Source: Treponema sp. (GTDB lineage: Bacteria > Spirochaetota > Spirochaetia > Treponematales > Breznakiellaceae). From it: DNA of 35,936 nt. The translations under genes and the position numbers were made by a program. The stretch is from contig JAISSB010000085.1 of the NCBI GenBank assembly GCA_031273325.1, positions 1 through 35,936 on the forward strand, in the 5' to 3' direction. The number at the start of each line of letters is the position of its first letter. Position 1 is the stretch's first letter. Shown in pieces: positions 1 through 8,252 of the stretch. The notes below the pieces were generated by a model. It worked only from the letters and a program-made list of their open reading frames with translations. It had not been told where the DNA came from and did no database searches.

Positions 1-292
1 CGTTCTAGTTGATCAGAAATCTGTCTTCATAATTCAGAGGTCTGTCCCCATTGATCAGGAATCTGTCTTCATAATTCAGAGGTCTGTCCCCGTTGATCAG
101 GAATCTGTCTTCATAATTCAAGGTCTGTCCCCGTTGATCAGGAATCTGTCTTCATAATTCAGAGGTCTATCCCCGTTGATCAGGAATCTGTCTTCATGAT
201 TCAGAGGTCTGTCCCCGTTGATCAGGAATCTGTCTTCATAATTCGGAGGTCTGTCGCCCTTAGCTAGGGTCTGTCCATTGAGGTCTGTCCCC
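1..292. repeat. 42-bp tandem array with GAGGTCTGTCCCC core (array 1)
   Basis: About six head-to-tail units begin with TTGATCAGGAATCTGTCTTC at 9, 51, 93, 134, 176 and 218, giving a 42-bp period with one 41-bp unit. Each ends in GAGGTCTGTCCCC; single-base variants occur (for example CTATCCCC in unit 4). The last copies (near 265-292) are shortened. The array continues off the left edge and ends about 70 bp before atpE. The spacer closely resembles the array after atpB (18174-18425), which lies in the opposite orientation. No credible coding region is present. Confidence 0.93.
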
Positions 293-365
293 TTTAAGCT
301 TGTATAAACGAGTGCTTTAAAGCTACACTTGTTGAAGTTTAATATTTGTTCGGGAGCATACTATT

Positions 366-596
366 ATGGATACAAGTAATATACTATTTCTTATTGGCGC
401 CGGCATTGCGGTCGTTGCAGGGTTGGGGGCAGGTATTGGTATCGGTATTGCAACGGGACGGACAGCTGAAGCAATCAGCCGACAACCTGAAGCAAGCGGA
501 AAAATTATGACCGCATTCTTTCTTGGTATTGCCCTTGCAGAAGCAACCGCTATCTATGGCTTTGTTGTTGCGATTCTTATTTTCACTAAAGCTTAA
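366..596 (+). CDS. atpE: F-type ATP synthase subunit c
   Basis: This is the 76-aa proteolipid that forms the rotating membrane ring of the F1Fo ATP synthase. Two hydrophobic helices (about residues 6-31 and 48-73) flank the conserved polar loop RQPEA at 39-43. The ion-binding carboxylate is Glu59 in ALAEAT. In Na+-type c subunits a Gln sits in helix 1 and a Ser follows the Glu; here the equivalents are Ile and Ala, so proton coupling is the better inference. The start has GGGAG at 352-356, nine bases upstream. It heads the unit atpE-atpF-atpH-atpA, and atpF begins one base after its stop. The a subunit gene, normally just upstream, lies 17 kb away at 17409, and a repeat array occupies the expected place. 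Confidence 0.96.
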   Translation: MDTSNILFLIGAGIAVVAGLGAGIGIGIATGRTAEAISRQPEASGKIMTAFFLGIALAEATAIYGFVVAILIFTKA

Positions 597-597
597 T

Positions 598-1083
598 ATG
601 ATTACCCCGTCACTTGCTACATTTCTCATTACGCTGATCAACATAGGAATACTCTTTTTTGTGCTGCGTGCAGTGCTTTTCAAACCGGTAACTGCATTTA
701 TGGAAAAACGGACAGCAAGCATTCAGCAAAGCCTTGATACTGCTCAACAGGAAAAAAAAGAAGCGGCAGAGCTAAAACGCCGCTATGAAGAACAACTCAA
801 AGCGGTTGACCGTGAAGCAGAAAGCCGGATCAAACAAGCAGAAGAACAAGCTAAAAAACAAGCGGAGTCAATCCTCTTGAATGCGCAGCAAGAAGCTGAA
901 AAATTTCTTGTCCACGCCCGCGCACAGATTGAAGCAGAACGGCATGCGGCGTTTGATCAATTCCGTGCCGAGGCGGCGCTCCTCGTCGTGCAAGCTTCAA
1001 GCCGTTTAGTGCAGCGCGAGCTTAATACAGAAGATAACCGACGGTTTGCCGACCTGCTTATACGGGAAGCGAGGCATTATTAA
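598..1083 (+). CDS. atpF: F-type ATP synthase subunit b
   Basis: This 161-aa protein is the peripheral stalk b subunit, which holds F1 against the Fo a subunit. An N-terminal membrane helix (about residues 7-27) is followed by a long charged coiled coil rich in Ala, Glu, Gln and Lys, as expected for the family. The frame is open back to 523, but that extension lies inside atpE. ATG at 598 gives the normal b-subunit N-terminus and the normal tight spacing after the atpE stop. Its TAA stop overlaps the atpH start by one base (TAATG at 1081-1085), indicating translational coupling. Confidence 0.95.
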   Translation: MITPSLATFLITLINIGILFFVLRAVLFKPVTAFMEKRTASIQQSLDTAQQEKKEAAELKRRYEEQLKAVDREAESRIKQAEEQAKKQAESILLNAQQEAEKFLVHARAQIEAERHAAFDQFRAEAALLVVQASSRLVQRELNTEDNRRFADLLIREARHY

Positions 1084-1595
1084 TGTTGTTTTACGCAGAC
1101 CGGTGGGCGCATGCGTTTATACGTGCCGCGGGCGATCACAAAGGCGAAGCGCTTGAATTATTACGTGCCGTGAACGCGGGTTTTGAACCGTTTCAATGTA
1201 CCAGCGTTCCGCATATGGAACAACTGATAAACACCGTATTTACTCGAACAGGACTGCATGGCACCGCTGCCGATACCGTAAAAAAAGTTCTGCTCCTCTT
1301 AGAACGGCACCATGCTTCACAGTACCGCAACACCCTTACCGAAGCTATTCAACGGATCATCGATTATCAAAATCACACCGTGAACGTTACGGTAGAAACA
1401 GCAAAAGCAGAAGATACGGCATTTTTACAAGAAAATGTACGAGATATGCTTCCAAAAGGATGTACCGTCATACTCCATACTGTCTTAAACCCTGCATTAA
1501 TCGGGGGTTACCGGGTGATTATCGGCAGTGACGTTATAGATGCCAGTTTAAAACTGTTCGTACGAGATATGATCAGCTCTTTATCGCGCTACTAG
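1083..1595 (+). CDS. atpH: F-type ATP synthase subunit delta (OSCP-like)
   Basis: This 170-aa protein links the top of F1 to the b-subunit stalk. The N-terminal half is helical and weakly conserved. The C-terminal signature is clear: [18 protein letters not shown] at about residues 136-153, followed by a terminal helix typical of delta. Its presence separates this locus from Na+-type N-ATPase operons, which lack delta. It overlaps the atpF stop by one base. A short gap with GGAGG leads to atpA. Confidence 0.94.
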   Translation: MLFYADRWAHAFIRAAGDHKGEALELLRAVNAGFEPFQCTSVPHMEQLINTVFTRTGLHGTAADTVKKVLLLLERHHASQYRNTLTEAIQRIIDYQNHTVNVTVETAKAEDTAFLQENVRDMLPKGCTVILHTVLNPALIGGYRVIIGSDVIDASLKLFVRDMISSLSRY

Positions 1596-1611
1596 TTGTG
1601 GAGGAATTATT

Positions 1612-3120
1612 GTGGATTTTAGCGATTTAACCACGGTGTTAGCTCAAGAACTTCGTACATGGGAAGCGAAGGCTGCCGTACATCAAAGAGGTTTTGTAAC
1701 TACGGTCGGAGATTCCGTTGCCAATATTTACGGCTTGGACAAAGCTCTCTATGGAGAATTAGTTGCATTTGAGTCGGGCGCAACCGGTATCGTTCTCAAT
1801 GTTGTCGAACAGGGCGTTGGAGTAGTGATCCTTTCCGGAGCAGATACTGTCAAAGAAGGAGAGGAAGTACGCGGCACTGCGCGCGTTGTTTCGGTACCGG
1901 TTGGTCCCAGTTTGATAGGGCGTGTTGTGGATCCACTTGGTCAGCCAATTGACGGCGGCACTCCGATTGAAAGTACTGTATGGCTTCCGGTAGAATCTCC
2001 CGCTCCTCCTGTTATTGACCGTGATTCGGTTAATACGCCGCTCCAAACAGGGATTTTGTCGATAGATGCAATGGTTCCGATTGGGCGCGGACAGCGTGAA
2101 CTCATTATCGGCGATCGACAGACCGGAAAAACAAGTATTGCCCTTGATGCGATTATCAACCAAAAAGAAACCGGTGTGTTGTGTATTTACTGTGCAATTG
2201 GACAAAAAGCTTCGTCTGTTGCAGCAATCGTACAGACATTGAAACAGTATCAAGCGCTTGCATACAGCTTTGTCGTGTTAGCTTCTGCGTCCGATTCAGC
2301 AGCATTACAGTATTTGGCACCATATTCTGCCGTTGCTATGGCGGAATATTTTATGCACAATGGGCGGGACGTGCTCATTATCTATGACGATCTTTCAAAA
2401 CATGCCGTTGCATATCGGGCAATTTCTCTATTACTCCGACGGCCTCCGGGACGAGAAGCTTTTCCGGGCGATGTTTTTTATTTACATTCACGGCTTTTAG
2501 AACGAGCGGCAAAATTATCACAAGAAAAAGGCGGCGGCTCGATCACAGCACTCCCGATCATTGAAACTCAAGCGGGAGATATTTCCGCATACATTCCAAC
2601 AAATGTGATCTCTATCACAGACGGTCAGATTTTTCTGGATTCGGAACTTTTTAATGCAGGATTCCGTCCGGCTATAGACGTCGGTTTATCTGTAAGCCGT
2701 GTTGGCGGAGCAGCGCAAACGAAGGCTATCCGTAAAAATTCCGGAAGGTTGAGACTTGATCTTGCCCAATACCGTGAAATGGCTGCCTTTGCTCAGTTTG
2801 GAAGCGATTTGGATAAAGCTACTCAAGAACGGTTAGCACAGGGAGAACGGCTTATGGAAATGCTCAAACAACCTCAAGCTTCTCCGCGCTCAGTCGCTGA
2901 ACAGACGGTTATGCTCTTTACTGCGATCAACGGTTTTCTTTTGGACATTCCCACTGCTCAAGTATCTGCTTTTTTAGCCGATCTCATTGCATATATGCAT
3001 CAGAATCAGACAGATATTATGACGACGATTCAAAAAACAGGAGCTATGACACCGGATCTTGAAACAAAACTACGGAAGATAATAGAAAATTATGAAAAAG
3101 TTAATAATCAAGGAGCTTAA
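1612..3120 (+). CDS. atpA: F-type ATP synthase subunit alpha
   Basis: This 502-aa protein is the regulatory, nucleotide-binding alpha subunit of F1 and is full length for the family. The P-loop GDRQTGKT is at residues 167-174, the Walker B region reads [12 protein letters not shown], and the family signature with the arginine finger is [16 protein letters not shown] at roughly 357-372. The start is GTG, chosen because GGAGG (1600-1604) lies at proper distance and the N-terminus matches the family. The canonical next genes gamma, beta and epsilon are absent. Instead its last 20 bases overlap the 3' end of an unrelated minus-strand gene, so the operon is interrupted here. Without gamma, beta and epsilon encoded elsewhere the enzyme would be incomplete. 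Confidence 0.97.
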   Translation: MDFSDLTTVLAQELRTWEAKAAVHQRGFVTTVGDSVANIYGLDKALYGELVAFESGATGIVLNVVEQGVGVVILSGADTVKEGEEVRGTARVVSVPVGPSLIGRVVDPLGQPIDGGTPIESTVWLPVESPAPPVIDRDSVNTPLQTGILSIDAMVPIGRGQRELIIGDRQTGKTSIALDAIINQKETGVLCIYCAIGQKASSVAAIVQTLKQYQALAYSFVVLASASDSAALQYLAPYSAVAMAEYFMHNGRDVLIIYDDLSKHAVAYRAISLLLRRPPGREAFPGDVFYLHSRLLERAAKLSQEKGGGSITALPIIETQAGDISAYIPTNVISITDGQIFLDSELFNAGFRPAIDVGLSVSRVGGAAQTKAIRKNSGRLRLDLAQYREMAAFAQFGSDLDKATQERLAQGERLMEMLKQPQASPRSVAEQTVMLFTAINGFLLDIPTAQVSAFLADLIAYMHQNQTDIMTTIQKTGAMTPDLETKLRKIIENYEKVNNQGA

Positions 3121-3472
3121 CAGCGGTTTGCATTTGTTCTTCACTGTCGTAGAGTGCCACGGCATCTTCTCGAATCCAACCGCCGTCTTCAATTTCAAGC
3201 CACAGTTCAGTGCTATTTTGAGTGACTAACGTGCGCCGTTCACTCAGTTTTACCGACGAGCCACGGCGAAGATAACGAACGGGAGCTTCACCGGGTTGTT
3301 CCACTACATTTGCATAGCTTGCTAATATAACTCCGTAACCAACAGCAGTGCGGGACAAGGGGTATGTTGGAGATAATTCCAATGTTGGAAGAGACAGTGA
3401 CCGTGTGCAAGCAGATAAACAAAATAAAAATAGAAATATTTGCCCGATTGAACATCGAAATATTACATTCAT
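3101..3472 (-). CDS. Small lipoprotein with SH3-like domain
   Basis: A protein of about 123 aa with a hydrophobic signal segment ending in a lipobox (FCLSAC, Cys22), so it is probably a membrane-anchored lipoprotein. Residues from about 45 on ([16 protein letters not shown], then LRRGSSVKL, then [13 protein letters not shown]) resemble bacterial SH3-like (SH3b) domains, which often bind peptidoglycan or peptides. ATG at 3472 is preferred; an in-frame ATG at 3490 would overlap the divergent omptin gene. Neither has a convincing Shine-Dalgarno sequence. The 3' end overlaps atpA by 20 bases on the opposite strand. The specific role is unknown. Confidence 0.75.
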   Translation of the reverse strand: MNVIFRCSIGQIFLFLFCLSACTRSLSLPTLELSPTYPLSRTAVGYGVILASYANVVEQPGEAPVRYLRRGSSVKLSERRTLVTQNSTELWLEIEDGGWIREDAVALYDSEEQMQTAVKLLDY

Positions 3473-3476
3473 TAAT

Positions 3477-4418
3477 GTGAAGATTATCATAATTTTTCTT
3501 TGTCTTGCAAGTAATGCGTATACCCAATGGAAACTTACTGTTAACTTTGGCGGTGGCTTTCTCCACGGTACAGCTTATGAGTTAGTTTATCTCGACGAAA
3601 TAAACGACACGTTGCTCAGTGAATTACAGTGGAAACTGCAACCCTTGTGGTATATGCAATCATCATTCCACGGTGAATATAAAAAATTTTTTGCTGATAT
3701 ATCGTTTAAATGGGGTTTTCCCGGAAAAACAGGAACTATGGAAGACAGGGATTGGCAGGATAGAAATAACCCATACAGTTTAACCAATTTTTCTTCGCAT
3801 ACTAACGATACAAATACCGTGCTGCTCTGTGATATATATACAGGTTATCTATTTTCATTGCGGAAGCGGAATTTGTCTTTTAGTATATACGGTACGTTTT
3901 CTTACTGGTATTTTTCATGGCAGGCACAAGACGGTTATACGCAGTATGCGAACAGCGACCAACAAGGGAATTATCAACCGTGGACTTCTGATATTCCTAA
4001 AAGCCCCCTTTATGGAACCGGGATTAGTTATAGTCAAACGTGGCAGTCGCTTGGAAGCGGTGTAGCGCTCACGGTACCGATCGCTCCTACTGTGCAAATA
4101 ACCGGTGGTTCATTTATTTCGTTTGTTTTTTCTGCTGTTGGAGAAGATACTCATTTTTTTACTCAAGCACAGTACCGCGATACTATAAACAAAGGGTTGG
4201 TAGTTGAACCGTATGGAATTTTGACGTGGTTACTGCATGACAAATATTCATTTGATATACGGTGTGCCTATAGGGTATACGCTCAAACTCGAGGAAAAGC
4301 CGAAGCTCGAACAACTGGCAGTCAATCGAGTGGAGCATATTCAAGTTTTGGTTCTGTTGGTGGAGCGTCACTCGGCGTGTGGGATATAAGTTTAACTGCA
4401 CACATCAAACTGTTCTAA
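3477..4418 (+). CDS. Omptin-family outer-membrane aspartyl protease
   Basis: A 313-aa protein with a signal peptide (KIIIIFLCLASNA) followed by alternating aromatic-rich beta strands, close to the 10-strand omptin barrel in size. Omptin landmarks are visible: LSELQWK near 48-53, MEDRDWQD at 88-95 (OmpT has MVDQDWMD), and EDTHFF at 223-228. The four catalytic residues of OmpT (Asp83, Asp85, Asp210, His212) correspond to Asp90, Asp92, Asp224 and His226, all present. Omptins cleave between basic residues at the cell surface. The start is GTG at 3477; the frame is open upstream from 3348, but that stretch is not signal-like and lies over the divergent lipoprotein. The C-terminus ends in Phe, as in many outer-membrane barrels. 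It ends four bases before the convergent gene. Confidence 0.85.
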   Translation: MKIIIIFLCLASNAYTQWKLTVNFGGGFLHGTAYELVYLDEINDTLLSELQWKLQPLWYMQSSFHGEYKKFFADISFKWGFPGKTGTMEDRDWQDRNNPYSLTNFSSHTNDTNTVLLCDIYTGYLFSLRKRNLSFSIYGTFSYWYFSWQAQDGYTQYANSDQQGNYQPWTSDIPKSPLYGTGISYSQTWQSLGSGVALTVPIAPTVQITGGSFISFVFSAVGEDTHFFTQAQYRDTINKGLVVEPYGILTWLLHDKYSFDIRCAYRVYAQTRGKAEARTTGSQSSGAYSSFGSVGGASLGVWDISLTAHIKLF

Positions 4419-4422
4419 AAAA

Positions 4423-4782
4423 CTAAATGAACAAAGCTTGCGGTAAAAAGAAGTGAAGTACAGCTACGCACGCAATCACATATCCAACCATTTTCCGATT
4501 ATCAAGGAGAAATCCTCCGAAGGGTCCAGGGATAATTTCTAGGTGGAGGAGACGGTATTCAATAAATACTTGAAATCCAGCACATACTCCAGCTATCGCC
4601 GGAATAATATCACCTATAATAGGAGGATTCGTCATAGGGAGTAGCAATTTGAGAACACCGGTGAGCGCAGCAAGGATTCCAATAGTCAAATAGACATTTT
4701 TACTAATAGCATCGGTGTCACTGATCAAAATAAAAGCTATAGCCCCATTTAAAACGATAGATAAAAGATAAAGTTGTACCAT
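4423..4782 (-). CDS. Small integral membrane protein of unknown function
   Basis: A 119-aa protein with about four predicted membrane helices (residues about 3-21, 30-48, 58-75 and 97-117) and few charged residues. The start MVQLYLL at 4782 is preferred over the upstream ATG at 4842, because the 20 extra residues are basic and hydrophilic and overlap the tatD promoter region. No family is recognised. It is convergent with the omptin gene (four-base gap) and divergent from tatD. Confidence 0.6.
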   Translation of the reverse strand: MVQLYLLSIVLNGAIAFILISDTDAISKNVYLTIGILAALTGVLKLLLPMTNPPIIGDIIPAIAGVCAGFQVFIEYRLLHLEIIPGPFGGFLLDNRKMVGYVIACVAVLHFFLPQALFI

Positions 4783-4835
4783 TATTTTAGTATAGCAAAT
4801 TTTGTCAGTTTTGGAAATTCTCCTCCTCATGAAAC

Positions 4836-4864
4836 TTGACAACTATGGAAAAATTATCTATAAT
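4836..4864 (+). promoter_or_regulatory. Sigma-70 promoter for tatD
   Basis: A perfect TTGACA (4836-4841) is separated by 17 bases from a perfect TATAAT (4859-4864). The predicted start is near 4871, giving a leader of about 40 bases to the tatD ATG. Consensus at both hexamers with ideal spacing suggests strong, unregulated transcription. Confidence 0.88.
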
Positions 4865-4911
4865 ACACTATGTCCAGTTTGGAATAACTAATTCAGTCTT
4901 TCGGATTCAGT

Positions 4912-5688
4912 ATGCAGTTTTTTGATACTCATGCTCATTTAGGACTTATTTGTGACAGTCCTGTTGAGCAGCTTGTTGTTGTGCAAGAAGCTCAGCGAGC
5001 GTCAGTCAACAGAATTATTTCTGTTTGTAACAGTTTATATGACTTCAACACAGTATATGAAAATTTACGGTCAGCTGTAAATGTATATTATGCTGTTGGA
5101 GTATCGCCTTCTGAAGTACAGAATCCAGGAAAAGATTGGCTACAGTGTATTGAGCAAAAAGTGAAACTCCCACAAGTTATTGCTATTGGAGAAACAGGCC
5201 TTGACTATTTCCGGAAATATGGAGACAAAAAATCTCAAATAGAACTTTTTATAGCTCAATTAGATCTTGCATCAAAGTTAGACTTGCCAGTTATTATCCA
5301 TAACCGTGGGGCAGGTCAAGAATTGTTAGAGATTCTTAAAGATAGGCTTCCACCGAAAGGAGGAGTTCTTCACTGTTATTCTGAAAACGCTGAGTATGCA
5401 CGGCGGGCACTTAAACTGAATTTGTATTTTTCTTTTGCCGGCAATGTGACATACCGTAATGCACGGAATTTGCATGAAACGGTACAACTTTTACCACTCA
5501 ACCGGATTGTGATAGAATCGGAAGCACCTTTTATGGTACCGGCAGAATTTCGTAACAAACGAAATGTACCAAAATATTTACCGTTTACGGCCCAGTATAT
5601 CGCTAGTTTATTAAAGCGTGATAATGAAACGGTTGCTACTGCACTGTGGGATAATGCCTGCAAGTTATTTGGTCTTCCAAAAGACTAA
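4912..5688 (+). CDS. tatD: TatD-family metal-dependent hydrolase (DNase)
   Basis: A 258-aa TIM-barrel hydrolase of the TatD family; members are metal-dependent exonucleases acting on DNA. Metal-site motifs appear in order: DTHAHL (His7, His9), GETGLDY (Glu94, Asp98), IIHNRGA (His130) and LHCYS (His154). The final motif, usually ETDxP, reads ESEAPF at 202-207, so the conserved aspartate is Glu204. This may be a lineage variant or may lower activity. The basic KRNVP stretch after it is typical of the family. Length is normal. It has its own consensus promoter and stands as a single gene. Confidence 0.9.
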   Translation: MQFFDTHAHLGLICDSPVEQLVVVQEAQRASVNRIISVCNSLYDFNTVYENLRSAVNVYYAVGVSPSEVQNPGKDWLQCIEQKVKLPQVIAIGETGLDYFRKYGDKKSQIELFIAQLDLASKLDLPVIIHNRGAGQELLEILKDRLPPKGGVLHCYSENAEYARRALKLNLYFSFAGNVTYRNARNLHETVQLLPLNRIVIESEAPFMVPAEFRNKRNVPKYLPFTAQYIASLLKRDNETVATALWDNACKLFGLPKD

Positions 5689-5712
5689 ATAGAGAATCTA
5701 TTGACAAAAGAC

Positions 5713-5741
5713 TTGTCATATTTATTAAGTTAAGATACAAT
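5713..5741 (+). promoter_or_regulatory. Promoter of the first coiled-coil lipoprotein gene
   Basis: TTGTCA (5713-5718) is 17 bases from TACAAT (5736-5741). The other two lipoprotein genes also have TTGTCA with 17-base spacing. A nearby TTGACA at 5701 has no good -10 at standard distance. AAGGAGG at 5781-5787 then sets the ATG at 5794. Confidence 0.7.
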
Positions 5742-5793
5742 ATGCATTGTGGAATATACTTTCGGGAATTTTTATTTTCTAAGGAGGAATAGT

Positions 5794-8031
5794 ATGGTGG
5801 TTAAGAATTGGGCACAACGATTAAAGCCCGTCTTGTTTATGCTGATTCTTTTGCCGACATTTGTAGTTATTTTGTCATGCAAGAGTGGTAAGGTTATACT
5901 TGGTGATAACGTGCCCGTAAACACAGTGACTGCAAGTCCATCGGAGTCACAATCTGCCGCAACAGCACCCGCGACTACTGCAAGCCCGTCGGAGTCACAA
6001 TCTGCCGTAACAGCACCCGCGACTACTGCAAGCCGGTCGGAGTCACGATCTACAAGTGATCGTTTACAAGAGATTAGAAGAGAGCTTACAAGGCTTGATG
6101 CTGCTGAACAGGATCTAAATAATAGATTTGGTGATTTGGGACCGTATGTTAAGCCGGAACAATTTGACAGTTTAGCGTCAAACTATGTGAGAGTTGAAGG
6201 CGTATACAAGAATGTAACTTCTGATTTCACGAGAGTTGATGGATTATTTGGTGCTTTACCGGTTTCAGACCGTAATTCTGGTGACGGAGTAGCATTGAAA
6301 AGACAATTTGATACCTTGAACACTGCCCATACAAGTTTGGGACAAGATATTCAAGATTCAAAAATTCGCGCATTTAGAGGTTTTGATGCAACACTTGAAG
6401 ATTTAGATAATAGAGTACTTGCCAAAAAATCGTCTTTTGAAGCTCTTTCTGGTGATATTAACGAGCAGCCGGTCATTGATTTTAAAACAATAATTCCGAC
6501 ATTCTCTAAAGAATCTGATGAAATTGCTAAACTTGGTAAAGAGTATGACGAAAAAAAACAAGTAGTTGGAGTTCTTACTGATCTTAACACTCTTTCAACT
6601 ACTCCAGGGACAGTGACAAAAGCAAAGTTTGATAAATTAACCACGGATTACACAGATTTGACAAATGATGAACGTGCCGCTCGTGCAGCACTGTTTTCAC
6701 GTCTTAATGACTCGATAGCCAAACTAGAAAAAGACACAGCTACCCTCGATAAAGATATTGGTAACATTGCTCCATTTACTCAAACTTCCAGCATAAGCGA
6801 TTTAGTTAAAAAAGAAACCCTTTATAAGGCAAATGTTGACGGAATCATCAAACAGTTAGCAGATGCGTACAATCTGGTAGAGGCAGAAAATAATCAATTA
6901 GCAAGCGATTTTGCTACTGAAAGAACTGTTCTTAACGAAAAAGTACTTGGTCCTTTAGCAAAAACGGAAGACGGTACTAAATTGTTTGTTCGTTTTGGAA
7001 ATGCAGAAAAACAGTATGATGTGGTCAGTAACAAAGCTGAGTCAGCAAAAACTTTTGCGGCTAATGTTCTTGCTGATTATAACAGTCTCCTCGGTCAAGA
7101 ACTCAAAACTCAACAAAACGCCTGGAACGGTTTTGTTACCCAAGTTAACGCTCTTCCTCCCGATCTCAGTGGAATAGGTACTGTTGTTCAAAGTTTTGTA
7201 ACAGTTAAAGATGGAGTAGAAAAACTTGATCAACCTTTCAAATCAGGAAATACCATTCGGGAAAATATGGGAGATTTTGCCTATCAAGAACCAGGAGCCA
7301 CATTAGCACTTGATTTCGGTAATAATAATGTTGAATATTCTGCCTTGAAAAATCAAGTTGAGGGAACTGAAAGCGCTGCTATACAAGAAGTTGAATATCA
7401 ACTTACAAGCTTACAATCTATTTTACTTGGGGACGAGAAAGGTAACGCTGGTCTTTATGATAGATTAGATTCTCTTGGAGAACGGTACCCTCAAGATAGC
7501 CAATTTTCTCAAAGGTTAAGAGAACTCTATACCATTCGATATCAGATTGCAGACCTGAGACAGAACGAATTAGTCATTGGAGATAATGTAATAGCTGGTC
7601 TTGGACCTTATGGAAAGGAAGGTCAACCTGGTGCGCTTTGGACGCTGAAGTATAATGAACTTAAAAGTAATATTGATACTTTAGATGGAAATGTCAGTTC
7701 CGAAGAGAAAAAGTTGATTAATGGAATGGAAACAAAGATCACATCGTTAGGAAATGAAGTGCGTGCTCTTGAAGCAAAACTTGGAAATGGAATTGGTACC
7801 CCTGTTAATACTCGTGCGGAAGTCAGTGCACGGTTGGATCTTACTACACTCAAATCTGATGTTACAAGTTTAAGCCAACGAATTTCTATAGGAAAACAAG
7901 CACGTGACGCTATCAGAGAATACATTCCTACCAATGTTGATGGACAACGGGTTGTTGCAAAATTTGATATTGTAGAAGCGAACTTTAATGGAGTTCAAAC
8001 TGCTGTTAATCAGTTAGATATTATTAAGTAA
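5794..8031 (+). CDS. Modular coiled-coil lipoprotein, paralogue 1
   Basis: A 745-aa lipoprotein. The start at 5794 is fixed by AAGGAGG seven bases upstream; the frame opens at 5749 but lacks such a site. A basic N-terminus and hydrophobic stretch lead to lipobox VVILSC with Cys29. Residues about 45-90 form a low-complexity Ser/Thr/Ala/Pro linker from a 48-bp tandem repeat. The rest is acidic, predicted helical, and made of diverged modules of about 100 residues with cues such as LGPY/MGDFA followed by F..L...Y..LK. The C-terminus (KFDIVEANFNG, then VNQLDIIK) matches that of paralogue 2. The protein is probably periplasmic or surface-exposed and structural or adhesive. No enzyme motif was seen and the function is unknown. 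Confidence 0.85.
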   Translation: MVVKNWAQRLKPVLFMLILLPTFVVILSCKSGKVILGDNVPVNTVTASPSESQSAATAPATTASPSESQSAVTAPATTASRSESRSTSDRLQEIRRELTRLDAAEQDLNNRFGDLGPYVKPEQFDSLASNYVRVEGVYKNVTSDFTRVDGLFGALPVSDRNSGDGVALKRQFDTLNTAHTSLGQDIQDSKIRAFRGFDATLEDLDNRVLAKKSSFEALSGDINEQPVIDFKTIIPTFSKESDEIAKLGKEYDEKKQVVGVLTDLNTLSTTPGTVTKAKFDKLTTDYTDLTNDERAARAALFSRLNDSIAKLEKDTATLDKDIGNIAPFTQTSSISDLVKKETLYKANVDGIIKQLADAYNLVEAENNQLASDFATERTVLNEKVLGPLAKTEDGTKLFVRFGNAEKQYDVVSNKAESAKTFAANVLADYNSLLGQELKTQQNAWNGFVTQVNALPPDLSGIGTVVQSFVTVKDGVEKLDQPFKSGNTIRENMGDFAYQEPGATLALDFGNNNVEYSALKNQVEGTESAAIQEVEYQLTSLQSILLGDEKGNAGLYDRLDSLGERYPQDSQFSQRLRELYTIRYQIADLRQNELVIGDNVIAGLGPYGKEGQPGALWTLKYNELKSNIDTLDGNVSSEEKKLINGMETKITSLGNEVRALEAKLGNGIGTPVNTRAEVSARLDLTTLKSDVTSLSQRISIGKQARDAIREYIPTNVDGQRVVAKFDIVEANFNGVQTAVNQLDIIK
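5931..6050 (+). repeat. 48-bp in-frame repeat encoding a Ser/Thr/Pro linker
   Basis: Two and a half copies start at 5931, 5979 and 6027, exactly 48 bases apart, each encoding 16 residues beginning ASPSESQS and ending TAPATT. The repeat lies just after the lipobox and probably forms a flexible stalk. Near identity of the copies indicates recent expansion, and copy number could vary between strains. Confidence 0.85.
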
Positions 8032-8048
8032 AAAATTATGTTCTTATA

Positions 8049-8080
8049 GCATCCCGGACTTGTGCTGGGATGCCTCTCTT
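8049..8080 (+). terminator. Rho-independent terminator after lipoprotein 1
   Basis: Stem GCATCCC (8049-8055) pairs with GGGATGC (8067-8073), with an 11-base loop and a pyrimidine/T-rich tail. It lies 17 bases after the stop. Confidence 0.75.
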
Positions 8081-8186
8081 CTTTATATGTTTGTTTATCA
8101 CTGAAATGTTTTTGATAACTCTTCAAGTTCACAGAGCTGAGCTTTGTTTATGTACCAATTTTTCTATAAAACGAGTGGAATTGATC

Positions 8187-8215
8187 TTGTCAGATTATCC
8201 AAGTTATACTATTCT
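8187..8215 (+). promoter_or_regulatory. Promoter of the second coiled-coil lipoprotein gene
   Basis: TTGTCA (8187-8192) is 17 bases from TATTCT (8210-8215). The stretch TTGTCAGAT and the TATTCT hexamer are identical to those before paralogue 3. AAAGGAGG precedes the ATG at 8253. Confidence 0.7.
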
Positions 8216-8252
8216 TTTATTATAGTATGAGTTTGAGAAAGGAGGGATTCGC

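Noticed and set aside
1-292. CRISPR array
   Set aside because: The whole 42-bp unit is repeated, including the part that would be a spacer, and no cas genes are nearby. The same reasoning applies to the other arrays.
523-597. Upstream start for atpF
   Set aside because: It lies entirely inside atpE in another frame; ATG 598 gives the expected N-terminus and spacing.
366-3120. Na+-translocating N-ATPase operon
   Set aside because: A delta subunit gene is present, gene order differs from N-ATPase operons, and the c subunit lacks the Gln and Ser of Na+-type sites.
3348-3476. Longer omptin N-terminus from GTG 3348
   Set aside because: The added residues are hydrophilic, precede a clear signal peptide and overlap the divergent lipoprotein gene.
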